Of a stretch of DNA of 9,772 bases, positions 1-6,843 are shown piece by piece. The DNA is taken from assembly GCA_035291905.1 (NCBI GenBank), contig DATDRF010000138.1:1-9772 (forward strand), in the 5' to 3' direction. How positions within the stretch are numbered: the first letter of the stretch is position 1; every line of letters begins with the position of its first letter. The DNA is from JACPLA01 sp035291905 (lineage in GTDB: Bacteria; Bacteroidota; Ignavibacteria; UBA10030). A program made the position numbers and the translations under genes. The notes under the pieces are model-generated. The model was given only the letters and a program-made list of their open reading frames with translations. It ran no database searches and was not told the DNA's origin.

Positions 1-954
1 CGTTCCTCGCGCCGAGTTGAGCCTTCCCGCCAAATCATTCAAAAAAGAAAAATGGGGAAGTTTCGCAGATTGACTTTTCCCTTCAAGCAGAGCAAGAAGT
101 GCTTCAAGCAAGGGAACTCTTTCGGATGGGGAAATCGCATAACGCTTGTCTGACCGGCCGCCAGTCAGAGAAAGCCGGGATTCGATCTGGACGTGGTATG
201 AACACTTCGGCGGATTCCCTTCCAGTGTTCGGCCCGAACCATAGGCGGCGGTGAACTCCACGGGTGATATCCACGTCCCGAGGAAGTCCGCTTCAAGTCC
301 AACAATAACCTCGGCCCGGTCAAACCGATAGTGCGGCAGGGCGCGGATACCATGCGTCCGTGCATGTGCCTCCAGAATTGCCGAACGTGAGATCGGGTCA
401 TATACAACGTGCTTCCCGTCTTTGAACGAAGAGAGGAATCTCTTCAACAGGGCAAGCGTCGTAGGACTCGTCATCGTTCCGCTGAGGAATCGGACGGATT
501 TGTTGCCGGCCCTGACCTCCCTCAACCGCGCATGGATCGTTCGGTCTAACGTTGGCCAATCCGAAGTCGCTCCGTTGATCTGCGGGCCCTGTAATCGCTG
601 AGAATCGTAGAGGCCGAGCACCTGTGCCTGCCCTATGGCACAGAGTCCGCCGCGCGAAATCGGGTGATCAGGATTTCCTTCGATCTTGATGGGCCGACCG
701 TCGCGGTTCTTGACGAGGATCCCGCACCCTGCATTACATCCGGCACATGTCGAGGCGTACCAGGAGGCTTTTCCCGGAGTAATCTCTTCGGGTTTGATAA
801 GGTAGGGAATCGCCTTTTCGACTCGAGCCTGTTCGCATCCCGTCAGCGCAACACCGGCGAACGTGAATCCCGCAAGCTTCAGGAAATCACGGCGATCGAG
901 CCGGGATGTCTCATTATCGTGCTCCATCGTATCATGTGTATGATGGCCGTTCAT
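1..954 (-). CDS. actB: Tat-exported molybdopterin-oxidoreductase-like protein, ActB-like, N-terminal part only
   Basis: The frame is open from an ATG at 954 to the left edge (318 residues), so the C-terminal part is missing. After a short His-rich start comes a twin-arginine signal (RLDRRDFLKLAGF, Arg21-Arg22) and a hydrophobic stretch ending in LTGC at Cys40, which looks like a lipobox. Then AIPYLIKPEEITPGKASWYA, typical of ActB-like proteins, leads into C70-x2-C73-x3-C77-x27-C105, the N-terminal [4Fe-4S] pattern of molybdopterin oxidoreductases, followed by GRPIKIEGNPDHP. In ACIII, ActB joins a molybdopterin-oxidoreductase-like domain without cofactor to a four-cluster Fe-S domain on the outer membrane face; the latter would lie beyond this window. 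It follows the pentaheme cytochrome by 19 bases, with AAGGA close to the ATG. The next Met (residue 10) lacks a ribosome site. A catalytically active molybdoenzyme (polysulfide/thiosulfate reductase-like) remains possible. Confidence 0.8.
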   Translation of the reverse strand, partial: MNGHHTHDTMEHDNETSRLDRRDFLKLAGFTFAGVALTGCEQARVEKAIPYLIKPEEITPGKASWYASTCAGCNAGCGILVKNRDGRPIKIEGNPDHPISRGGLCAIGQAQVLGLYDSQRLQGPQINGATSDWPTLDRTIHARLREVRAGNKSVRFLSGTMTSPTTLALLKRFLSSFKDGKHVVYDPISRSAILEAHARTHGIRALPHYRFDRAEVIVGLEADFLGTWISPVEFTAAYGSGRTLEGNPPKCSYHVQIESRLSLTGGRSDKRYAISPSERVPLLEALLALLEGKSQSAKLPHFSFLNDLAGRLNSARGT

Positions 955-973
955 AATCCTTGCTTCTTGCCTA

Positions 974-1633
974 TCAGTAGTGACAAGTGACGCAATCGGT
1001 CGATGCTTTGACAGGTTTACCCTTCACTCCCCGGGCATTCGAGCTGCGATGACAATTCACACACCATCCCATTGTCAGATCGCTGACCTGACGCACACGC
1101 TCCATGGTTTGGACCTCGCCATGGCATGTTTGGCAATCAACGGATGCATTCACATGAGCCCGATGATCGAAGTAGGCGAAGTCGGGAAGCGAGTGCACCT
1201 TCATCCAGACAATCCGCGTTTCTTCGGCTGTTGCGCTTCGTTGCAGCGTCGAATCAAGGCCGAGTGCCGAATAGAGCTTCTGAAGCTCGGGAGAGACAAT
1301 GCGCCGGGGTTTCCGATTTTCTTTCGTTGCCGCCTCATCTTCAGCGCGAACCTGATTGAAAGGAGCGGTCACAAACCGATGGCAGTCCATGCAGACATTG
1401 GCGGAGGGGACTCCCGCCGTGCGGCTCGTCTCGGCTCCCGTGTGGCAGAACTTGCAGTCGATCCCCAGCTCGCCGGCATGAAGGCGATGCGAGTACGCAA
1501 TCGGCTGGACCGGTTCGTATCCTATGTTATTGCCGGGAAGAGCATAGCTTTGCGACACGGCCTGGATCAGCGTCAAAGCAGTCAGCGCAAGCCCCACGAG
1601 AAGAAGAACGGTTATGACATTGCCCTGTTTCAT
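974..1633 (-). CDS. actA: Membrane-anchored pentaheme cytochrome c, ActA-like subunit of Alternative Complex III
   Basis: This 219-residue protein has an N-terminal hydrophobic segment (about 7-27), an export signal or membrane anchor, followed by a periplasmic domain with exactly five CXXCH haem sites: C60-H64, C81-H85, C167-H171, C191-H195 and C214-H218, the last at the extreme C-terminus. Extra histidines (H49, H52, H147, H157, H160) could serve as distal ligands for bis-His haems. The haem count, small size and blocks such as YSHRLHAGELGIDCKFCH, VHSLPDFAYFDHRAHV and LTMGWCVNCHR match ActA of ACIII, a quinol:electron-acceptor oxidoreductase that replaces the bc1 complex. The start overlaps the upstream stop (ATGA); the Shine-Dalgarno is weak, so coupled translation is likely. 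The next gene encodes an ActB-like protein, which supports the call. A cytochrome c7-type partner of a related molybdoprotein complex is the main alternative. Confidence 0.75.
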   Translation of the reverse strand: MKQGNVITVLLLVGLALTALTLIQAVSQSYALPGNNIGYEPVQPIAYSHRLHAGELGIDCKFCHTGAETSRTAGVPSANVCMDCHRFVTAPFNQVRAEDEAATKENRKPRRIVSPELQKLYSALGLDSTLQRSATAEETRIVWMKVHSLPDFAYFDHRAHVNASVDCQTCHGEVQTMERVRQVSDLTMGWCVNCHRSSNARGVKGKPVKASTDCVTCHY

Positions 1634-2709
1634 TCGTTTTCAGAATCAAACCGAAATAACTGATTCATACGAGTTCGGCGAAATAGCACAATTGAGCTTT
1701 GGTGCGTCAGCTCCCACAGATTCACGAAAAGGGCAACGAATCCCATCGCGAGGAGTGTAGAGGGATTGAGTATGTCTTTCATGACTGACTGGTGGGAATA
1801 GACATAGCCATAGAACGAACAGGCAAAAAACATGCTGTAGGTGAAGTTCCGAGCATAGTTACCAAGCTGGAATCCGAGCAGCTGCTTTTTCCGGGACAAG
1901 ATCAAGTACAACTCATAGAAAAGTGATGATAGAAAGAAGAGGCTCGTAATAACCCAAGCCACCTGAATCACCAAGTGAAAATATGGAAGTGAGCCCGGCA
2001 TGCTCTCTTCGATCATTTGAGCCGCCAGCATCGTGATTGAGAGGGCGCCGTGTGTGATATTGTTCTGTGGAACCCAGTTCAGAAGTGGCTCTACGAACCC
2101 TCCGGCGACCCACATCAGGGCAAATGATATCCAGTAGAAGATGATTCCAAGAACGTTCAACATTATCAGCCAAGGAAGAAATTCTGAAACGTGTTCACCA
2201 AAGATCGTCATAAAAACCACGACGACCGATTGTGTGGCCACGGTCGTCAGGAAAACAGTCCCGCTCAAATTCCCACCTCTCAACTCACCGCGTACAGCCA
2301 TCCTGACGATCCAAGTGATGTACGAGCCCCATAACAACAAACCGAAAGCATGCGTGATCTTTGCGATAATCGGGGAAATCGGGAAGAGTAGGACCGCCAT
2401 GATATTCACGCCAGCAACCCAAGTACCGATTCGAAGATGATTGACCGAATAGTCCCACAGAACACGTCTGTCCGCACGGAATTGTGCACCGAAACGATAT
2501 GCCACGTATACTGCAAACAGCGTCAGAAACACTGTCAGCGTCATGAGAATGCTTCGACTCAGAGCCGGCTCGAGGAAGTATTCCAGCATGTATTTTCCCG
2601 GATAACGCAGAAAAACCCCCAGCGCCATGAACATGGCGGGCACCCCGACGATCTCACCCTTCCATTCCTCAGAGACGTACCGGAGTGGTGCGGTGGATTC
2701 GTCCGGCAT
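1630..2709 (-). CDS. TDT/SLAC1-like ten-helix membrane protein, possible anion channel or transporter
   Basis: This 359-residue integral membrane protein has about nine or ten hydrophobic segments (near residues 20-35, 52-72, 94-116, 118-138, 148-171, 178-203, 219-232, 243-271, 287-304 and 315-343). Several stretches resemble the tellurite-resistance/C4-dicarboxylate transporter (TDT, TehA/Mae1/SLAC1) superfamily as I remember it: HLRIGTWVAGVNIMAVLL, then TTVATQSVVVV, then WVPQNNITHGALSITMLAA. The assignment is from memory of family patterns, not a search. TehA and SLAC1 are anion channels and plant SLAC/SLAH proteins pass nitrate, so a nitrate or nitrite role beside narK is a reasonable inference. 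The start at 2709 directly abuts the narK stop, with AGAAGAG upstream; the stop overlaps the cytochrome start (ATGA). No haem-binding CXXCH is present. NrfD/ActC was considered as an alternative and not favoured. Confidence 0.5.
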   Translation of the reverse strand: MPDESTAPLRYVSEEWKGEIVGVPAMFMALGVFLRYPGKYMLEYFLEPALSRSILMTLTVFLTLFAVYVAYRFGAQFRADRRVLWDYSVNHLRIGTWVAGVNIMAVLLFPISPIIAKITHAFGLLLWGSYITWIVRMAVRGELRGGNLSGTVFLTTVATQSVVVVFMTIFGEHVSEFLPWLIMLNVLGIIFYWISFALMWVAGGFVEPLLNWVPQNNITHGALSITMLAAQMIEESMPGSLPYFHLVIQVAWVITSLFFLSSLFYELYLILSRKKQLLGFQLGNYARNFTYSMFFACSFYGYVYSHQSVMKDILNPSTLLAMGFVALFVNLWELTHQSSIVLFRRTRMNQLFRFDSENE

Positions 2710-4047
2710 CTAAAACTCTTCTACCACAACAGGTTCAAGCATACGTTCACCGGTTGCAGATTGCACTGGTTCTTCTCTCATGTATTTCAGGATCCACATC
2801 ATCGTCAACGCGAAAATGGCCAGGAAGATGAAGATGACGAATCCAATCGGATAGCCGGGCATCCCCAGGTCGCTCACAGCGAGACCCATCGCCAGCGGAA
2901 TCAGAAAACCGCCGAAGGCTCCCAAGCCGCCTACCCATCCAGTCGCCCCTCCGACTGCACGTGGTACGAGTTGGGGGACCAGTTTGAAAACGGCTGCATT
3001 GCATATTCCCATTCCGAGCGCCATGAGGATGAGGCCTGGAATCGCCAGCTGGTATACCTGTGACAATGTCATCATCAAAGCTCCCATCAGCATGATGAGC
3101 AGCGCGAGAACCCCTGTGTTTTCCCCTCCTTCTCTCAATCGGTCAGACAAGACTCCGCCCGCGATCCTCACGAGAGAAGTCATAATCGAATAGCCTGCAG
3201 TGAGAACGCCTGCCACGACGGGACCGAAACCGTGGAATTGCATCCAGTAGGTTGGCAGCCAAGCAGTGAGCGCAATAAAGCCGCCGAATGTGGTAAAATA
3301 GATAGACACAAGTGCCCACGTTTGCCACGCCTTTGCAGAAGTCTGGAGACTTTTTCTGATCCCGCCGACCGGAAAGAGTTCCTGCCCTTTACTCTTCGCG
3401 AGATCCCGGGCCTCAGCGGGAGAAATCCCGTTTGCAATGAACTGGAAATACCATGCGTTACGTCCAAACAAAGCATAGAGGATTGTGCCGGAAATGAGAA
3501 GCGAAAACCAGATCAGATACGCGCCGCTGAGTCCGACTGCCACAATGGCAATGGGAAGCATCAACGTGAAAATGCCAGGCGCAAGGTTACCGACACCGGC
3601 AAACAGGGCAAGCGCTTTTCCCTGATTCTTCTGCGGAAACCAGTACGCGACCTGGCTTGCCCCAACGGAAAAGGTTGCAATGCCGCATCCTGACAGCGCA
3701 CCGAAGGACAGAATCAGATAGTAATGCTCTTTTCGAAGTTCGTCGGGATACATTGTCCCAATCATGAGCGTCAGTCCGAGCATTCCGACGATCGAGAGAG
3801 CCAGCAAGGTCAGGAACGGTTTCCGTCCGCCCGTTGTGTCAACCCAACCTGAAAAAGGGATCCTCAGCAACGCACCCGTCAGCGCGGGGACAGCAACAAG
3901 TATCGACAGCTCAAGGGGGGTCAACCCCATTGTCTGCTTGAGGCTGACAGCCGTTATCCCAAACAACGCCACAGCCGCAAACCCAATGAAAAAACCGAGG
4001 GTGGCTGCTTTCAGCCCAAGGCCCGGACTACCTTTGACCTGGTGCAT
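2710..4047 (-). CDS. narK: NarK-type nitrate/nitrite transporter (major facilitator superfamily)
   Basis: This is an MFS transporter of the nitrate/nitrite porter family, moving nitrate in and/or nitrite out across the inner membrane for the cytoplasmic NarG site. The 445 residues give about twelve hydrophobic segments. The family's two substrate-coordinating arginines are apparent: R62 in helix 2 (GALLRIPFSGWVDTTGGRKP) and R294 in helix 8 (SLVRIAGGVLSDRLREG). Two glycine-rich nitrate-signature stretches occur at about 151-160 (GVGNLAPGIF) and 367-380 (GATGWVGGLGAFGG). The start at 4047 lies 20 bases inside narI and has AAAGGA at 4055-4060; the next in-frame Met would delete helix 1, so this start is preferred. 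The stop abuts the next ATG with no spacer. narK after narI resembles Thermus nar operons rather than E. coli, where narK precedes narG. Whether it is a proton symporter (NarK1-like) or an antiporter (NarK2-like) cannot be told from the sequence alone. Confidence 0.93.
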   Translation of the reverse strand: MHQVKGSPGLGLKAATLGFFIGFAAVALFGITAVSLKQTMGLTPLELSILVAVPALTGALLRIPFSGWVDTTGGRKPFLTLLALSIVGMLGLTLMIGTMYPDELRKEHYYLILSFGALSGCGIATFSVGASQVAYWFPQKNQGKALALFAGVGNLAPGIFTLMLPIAIVAVGLSGAYLIWFSLLISGTILYALFGRNAWYFQFIANGISPAEARDLAKSKGQELFPVGGIRKSLQTSAKAWQTWALVSIYFTTFGGFIALTAWLPTYWMQFHGFGPVVAGVLTAGYSIMTSLVRIAGGVLSDRLREGGENTGVLALLIMLMGALMMTLSQVYQLAIPGLILMALGMGICNAAVFKLVPQLVPRAVGGATGWVGGLGAFGGFLIPLAMGLAVSDLGMPGYPIGFVIFIFLAIFALTMMWILKYMREEPVQSATGERMLEPVVVEEF

Positions 4048-4786
4048 TGATTATTCCTTTGCTTATTGTCGAAACTTCGATTGACCTTTCTCTTCGCTTC
4101 TTGCTTCCATACCACCGAACCACCTGCGGCTTTCGCCAGAGATATTGATTGGGAACCACGAGAATGTGAACGAGTCGCGTGAACGGAAACGCGCCGATAA
4201 TGACGTAGGCTCCGACGAAGTGGAATTTGACTAGCCATGGCATGGCAACGATGTACGTTATGTCGGGATTCAGGGTAAGAATGCCCCACAGATACGGAGC
4301 GGCCGAGACCGCAAACCACGACGATCCCCAGGCATGAAAAATGGCCACCAGCGTTCCGCTCAGGATCTGGAGCGTCAGCATGGAGAGAAGGATCCAGTCC
4401 GATGTGCTGGTGACAGCCTTGATTTTTTGATCGAACAGCCGGCGCATCACCATGCTCGTCAATCCAACGATGGTCAGCATCGCTGCAACCAAACCGGAGA
4501 TCTCAAGGACATACAGCCGCAGCGGATGGCTATTCCACCAGAGAAGCTCGCGCGGAATCAGGAATCCGACAAGATGTCCGGCGAAGATCGTGAGGATGCC
4601 GTAGTGGAAAGGGATAATACCCCAGAAGTGATGCTTGTTTTCCAGAAACTGTGATGACAGACTGGAATAGCTGAAGCCGTACTTCCTGTAGCGAACCACT
4701 GTGCCCACAAAGAAGAGAACCAGGGCGATGTACGGAAGGACGGCAAACAGCAGGAGGTCGGCCAGAACACCTGCAAGATTCGTCAT
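4028..4786 (-). CDS. narI: Respiratory nitrate reductase gamma subunit NarI (diheme cytochrome b)
   Basis: NarI anchors NarGH to the cytoplasmic membrane and oxidises quinol near the outer face, passing electrons inward through two b haems. The 252-residue protein has about five hydrophobic segments (near residues 8-31, 56-78, 90-112, 131-153 and 183-206). The four expected haem-ligand histidines are visible: H61 and H71 in FHYGILTIFAGHLVGF, and H189 and H207 in KFHFVGAYV...RLVH. Their spacings of 10 and 18 residues equal those of E. coli H56/H66 and H187/H205. It is longer than E. coli NarI (225), with extra residues in the cytoplasmic tail and slightly longer loops. The start at 4786 overlaps the narJ stop (ATGA) and has a GGAG site at 4796-4799. 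The 3' end overlaps narK by 20 bases. Confidence 0.96.
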   Translation of the reverse strand: MTNLAGVLADLLLFAVLPYIALVLFFVGTVVRYRKYGFSYSSLSSQFLENKHHFWGIIPFHYGILTIFAGHLVGFLIPRELLWWNSHPLRLYVLEISGLVAAMLTIVGLTSMVMRRLFDQKIKAVTSTSDWILLSMLTLQILSGTLVAIFHAWGSSWFAVSAAPYLWGILTLNPDITYIVAMPWLVKFHFVGAYVIIGAFPFTRLVHILVVPNQYLWRKPQVVRWYGSKKRRERSIEVSTISKGIINAPGQR

Positions 4787-5328
4787 GGGTGGATGCTCCG
4801 TGTTTCCTGTGAGAACCTGTGGAGAAGAATTCCTTCAATCGCTTTGATGAGGGAGCCGTAAGGATTTCCCTGATCGCCGAATCCGCCGATCATTTTTTTC
4901 AGCGCGGGAAGAACCGATTCGCCCACGAGAGCGCCGCCTTCTTCTTCGGGCAGGCGGGCGAGCAATGTGAGAACTGACGGCAGATGATCGGGAAGCTCGT
5001 TCGTCTCGGGTATCCCGTGGGTTCGAAGGGCCTCGCGCATCTTGACAAGGAATGCTCCACGGTCGTAGTTCTCCGCGTAGAGATGCCAGCCAAGATCGAG
5101 TGAACAGACGGGATTCAGGTCAAATGTGCGTGTGTAGAGCTCCTCCAATTCCTCGCGGTTCTTGTTCGAAATTCCGTCCCGAAAACTGATCAACGCGTCG
5201 GAGACACCCTTATCTTCCGGCTCGATCTCCGCTGCTACTGCCGCGGTGTATTCCTTCACGAGCTCGACATAACCGGCCTGCGGGTACTCAAGAACTGCCG
5301 AGAGCATTTCAAAGGTTTGTCGGCTCAT
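4783..5328 (-). CDS. narJ: Nitrate reductase maturation chaperone NarJ
   Basis: NarJ is the dedicated TorD/NarJ-family chaperone. It binds apo-NarG, assists insertion of the molybdenum cofactor and Fe-S cluster, and holds NarGH until it docks on NarI; it is not part of the final enzyme. The 181-residue product is shorter than E. coli NarJ (236), within the range of compact NarJ proteins. The central block is typical: ELEELYTRTFDLNP, then a SLDLGWHLYAENYDRG stretch and LPDHLPSVLTLLARL. No signal peptide or membrane segment is visible, as expected for a cytosolic chaperone. The start at 5328 overlaps the narH stop (ATGA), and a strong Shine-Dalgarno (AAGAGGGG, 5332-5339) sits in the narH 3' end. 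Its own stop overlaps the narI start in the same way, suggesting translational coupling across narHJI. Confidence 0.95.
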   Translation of the reverse strand: MSRQTFEMLSAVLEYPQAGYVELVKEYTAAVAAEIEPEDKGVSDALISFRDGISNKNREELEELYTRTFDLNPVCSLDLGWHLYAENYDRGAFLVKMREALRTHGIPETNELPDHLPSVLTLLARLPEEEGGALVGESVLPALKKMIGGFGDQGNPYGSLIKAIEGILLHRFSQETRSIHP

Positions 5329-6815
5329 AGACCCCTCTTCGGTTCTTCAACAAATCCAAAGCCAACCGATGAGCGGTGCTCGTGCGGCTCTTTGAGCATT
5401 TCGATTGCCTCTTCCCGATGCATCGGGGGAATCACGAACCGGTCCTCAAATGTGCAAAGCGAAGTCAGATTGTAGATAGCTTCGGCTTCTTCTTTCGACG
5501 ATCCCGCCTCGGCGAGTGCGCGCTCCGCCGTCTCCATGGTGATATCTCCCACCGTCAAAGCCCTCCGGTACATCCTGACCGCCTTTTGTTTCTTCAAAGC
5601 GTAAATAACCTTTCCCTCCCCGCCGGCACCAAACATGTTCGCAAGAAACTTGAGCGGCACGCGGGCCTGTTCGATGTCATGGAAGAAATTGTCGGAAACA
5701 CTCGACACCGTGCCGTCCTGCTGGTTTGACATCACCGGAGACATGGGGGGGACGTAGAAAAGCATCGGCAGAGTTCGATATTCGATGTGGGGGGGCAGAG
5801 CGATCTTCCATTCCTTCACAAACTTGTAGATGGGAGAGCGTTGGGCAGATTCAATAACCGATTCGTGAATGCCGTTTTTCCGTGCGGCTTCGATCACTTC
5901 CGGATTGTTCGGATCGAGAATGAGCGACCGCTGACCTTCGACAAGCTCGTCGTTCGGGAGATTTGCCACTGCTTCCAGTCTGTCGGCGTCGTACAGCAGA
6001 ACGCCGAGGTATCGAATCCTCCCGACACACGAGTGGAAACATGCCGGCGCTTGTCCGGTCTCCAGGCGGGGAAAACACAGGATGCATTTTTCCGACTTTC
6101 CCGTGGCCCAATTGAAGTAGGTCTTCTTGTAGGGACAAGCCGCAACGCAGGCCCTCCAGGCCCGGCACCGTTTTTGGTCGATCAGCACGATTCCGTCCTC
6201 GCCGCGCTTATAGAGAGCTCCTGAGGGGCAGGCCGCAACGCATGATGGATTGAGACAATGATTGCAGATCCGGGGGAAGTAGAAAAAGACCAGCCGTTCC
6301 ACCGCAAACAATTGCGCGCGCTGCTCCTCCGTCAGCCCATCCAGGTTCTTGTCCTGTTCGGCATAAACAGGCGATCCGCCCAGATCGTCGTCCCAGTTTG
6401 GGCCTGCTTCGACATTCATGTACTCACCCGTCACCATCGAAATGGGGCGTGCTGTCGGTTGGTCTGTCCCTTCCGGAGCATTAAAAAGATCTTCGTATTT
6501 GTATGTCCATGGCTCGTAGTAGTCATCCATCGTCGGCATGGAGGGATTATGGAAGATGTTCGTGATGATGCGGCCCTTCCCCGTCGACTTGAGGCGGATC
6601 GATCCGTTGTGCTTCTCCCATCCGCCGTGATATTTCTCCTGGTCCTCCCAACGCGTCGGATAGCCGGTACCGGGTTTCGTCTCCACGTTATTCCACCACA
6701 TGTACTCGGCGCCTTTGCGGTCGGTCCATATGTTTTTGCAGGCAATGCTGCACGTATGGCAACCGATGCACTTGTCGAGATGGAACACCATCGAAATCTG
6801 AGATCGGACGTTCAT
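5325..6815 (-). CDS. narH: Respiratory nitrate reductase beta subunit NarH (four-cluster Fe-S protein)
   Basis: NarH relays electrons from the NarI haems to NarG through one [3Fe-4S] and three [4Fe-4S] clusters on the cytoplasmic side of the membrane. The 496 residues are close to E. coli NarH (512). Four cysteine groups are visible: C16/C19/C22/C26, C184/C187/C192/C196, C217/C223/C227 with Trp220 in place of a fourth Cys (the hallmark of the [3Fe-4S] site), and C244/C247/C259/C263. As far as I recall these are the same residue numbers as in E. coli NarH, so this half has no insertions or deletions. The block CRAWRACVAACPYKKTYFNW and the later CVGRIRYLGVLLY are diagnostic. The start at 6815 has a good ribosome site. 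The stop overlaps the narJ start in ATGA. The coding strand has two C7 runs, each encoding Pro-Pro. NxrB is the only close functional alternative. Confidence 0.98.
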   Translation of the reverse strand: MNVRSQISMVFHLDKCIGCHTCSIACKNIWTDRKGAEYMWWNNVETKPGTGYPTRWEDQEKYHGGWEKHNGSIRLKSTGKGRIITNIFHNPSMPTMDDYYEPWTYKYEDLFNAPEGTDQPTARPISMVTGEYMNVEAGPNWDDDLGGSPVYAEQDKNLDGLTEEQRAQLFAVERLVFFYFPRICNHCLNPSCVAACPSGALYKRGEDGIVLIDQKRCRAWRACVAACPYKKTYFNWATGKSEKCILCFPRLETGQAPACFHSCVGRIRYLGVLLYDADRLEAVANLPNDELVEGQRSLILDPNNPEVIEAARKNGIHESVIESAQRSPIYKFVKEWKIALPPHIEYRTLPMLFYVPPMSPVMSNQQDGTVSSVSDNFFHDIEQARVPLKFLANMFGAGGEGKVIYALKKQKAVRMYRRALTVGDITMETAERALAEAGSSKEEAEAIYNLTSLCTFEDRFVIPPMHREEAIEMLKEPHEHRSSVGFGFVEEPKRGL

Positions 6816-6822
6816 CGGAGTT

Positions 6823-6841
6823 CTCCTCTACGAGGTCGTAG
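6823..6841 (-). promoter_or_regulatory. narH ribosome binding site with a small hairpin just upstream
   Basis: The 28-base narG-narH gap carries a good Shine-Dalgarno (AGGAG on the minus strand, 6823-6827), seven bases before the narH ATG, which supports the start at 6815. Immediately before it, 6828-6841 is a perfect inverted repeat (CTACGA-CC-TCGTAG on the coding strand). As RNA it could form five pairs around a four-base loop directly next to the ribosome site. It has no U-tract, so it is not a classical terminator. A role in setting the NarH:NarG translation ratio is only inference. Confidence 0.45.
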
Positions 6842-6843
6842 AC

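Noticed and set aside
980..1663. 227-codon open frame on the plus strand
   Set aside because: It lies fully opposite the pentaheme cytochrome gene, which has five CXXCH motifs and clear family blocks; the antisense product shows no recognisable domain.
1630..2709. NrfD/ActC (quinol-binding membrane subunit) identity for the 359-residue membrane protein
   Set aside because: Although actA-actB neighbours make it tempting, the visible motifs resemble TDT/SLAC1 proteins more than NrfD, and in ACIII clusters actC normally follows actB rather than preceding actA.
2437..3063. 208-codon open frame on the plus strand spanning the TDT/narK junction
   Set aside because: It is antisense to two membrane-protein genes; its very hydrophilic His/Arg/Gln-rich product is what antisense reading of hydrophobic codons gives.
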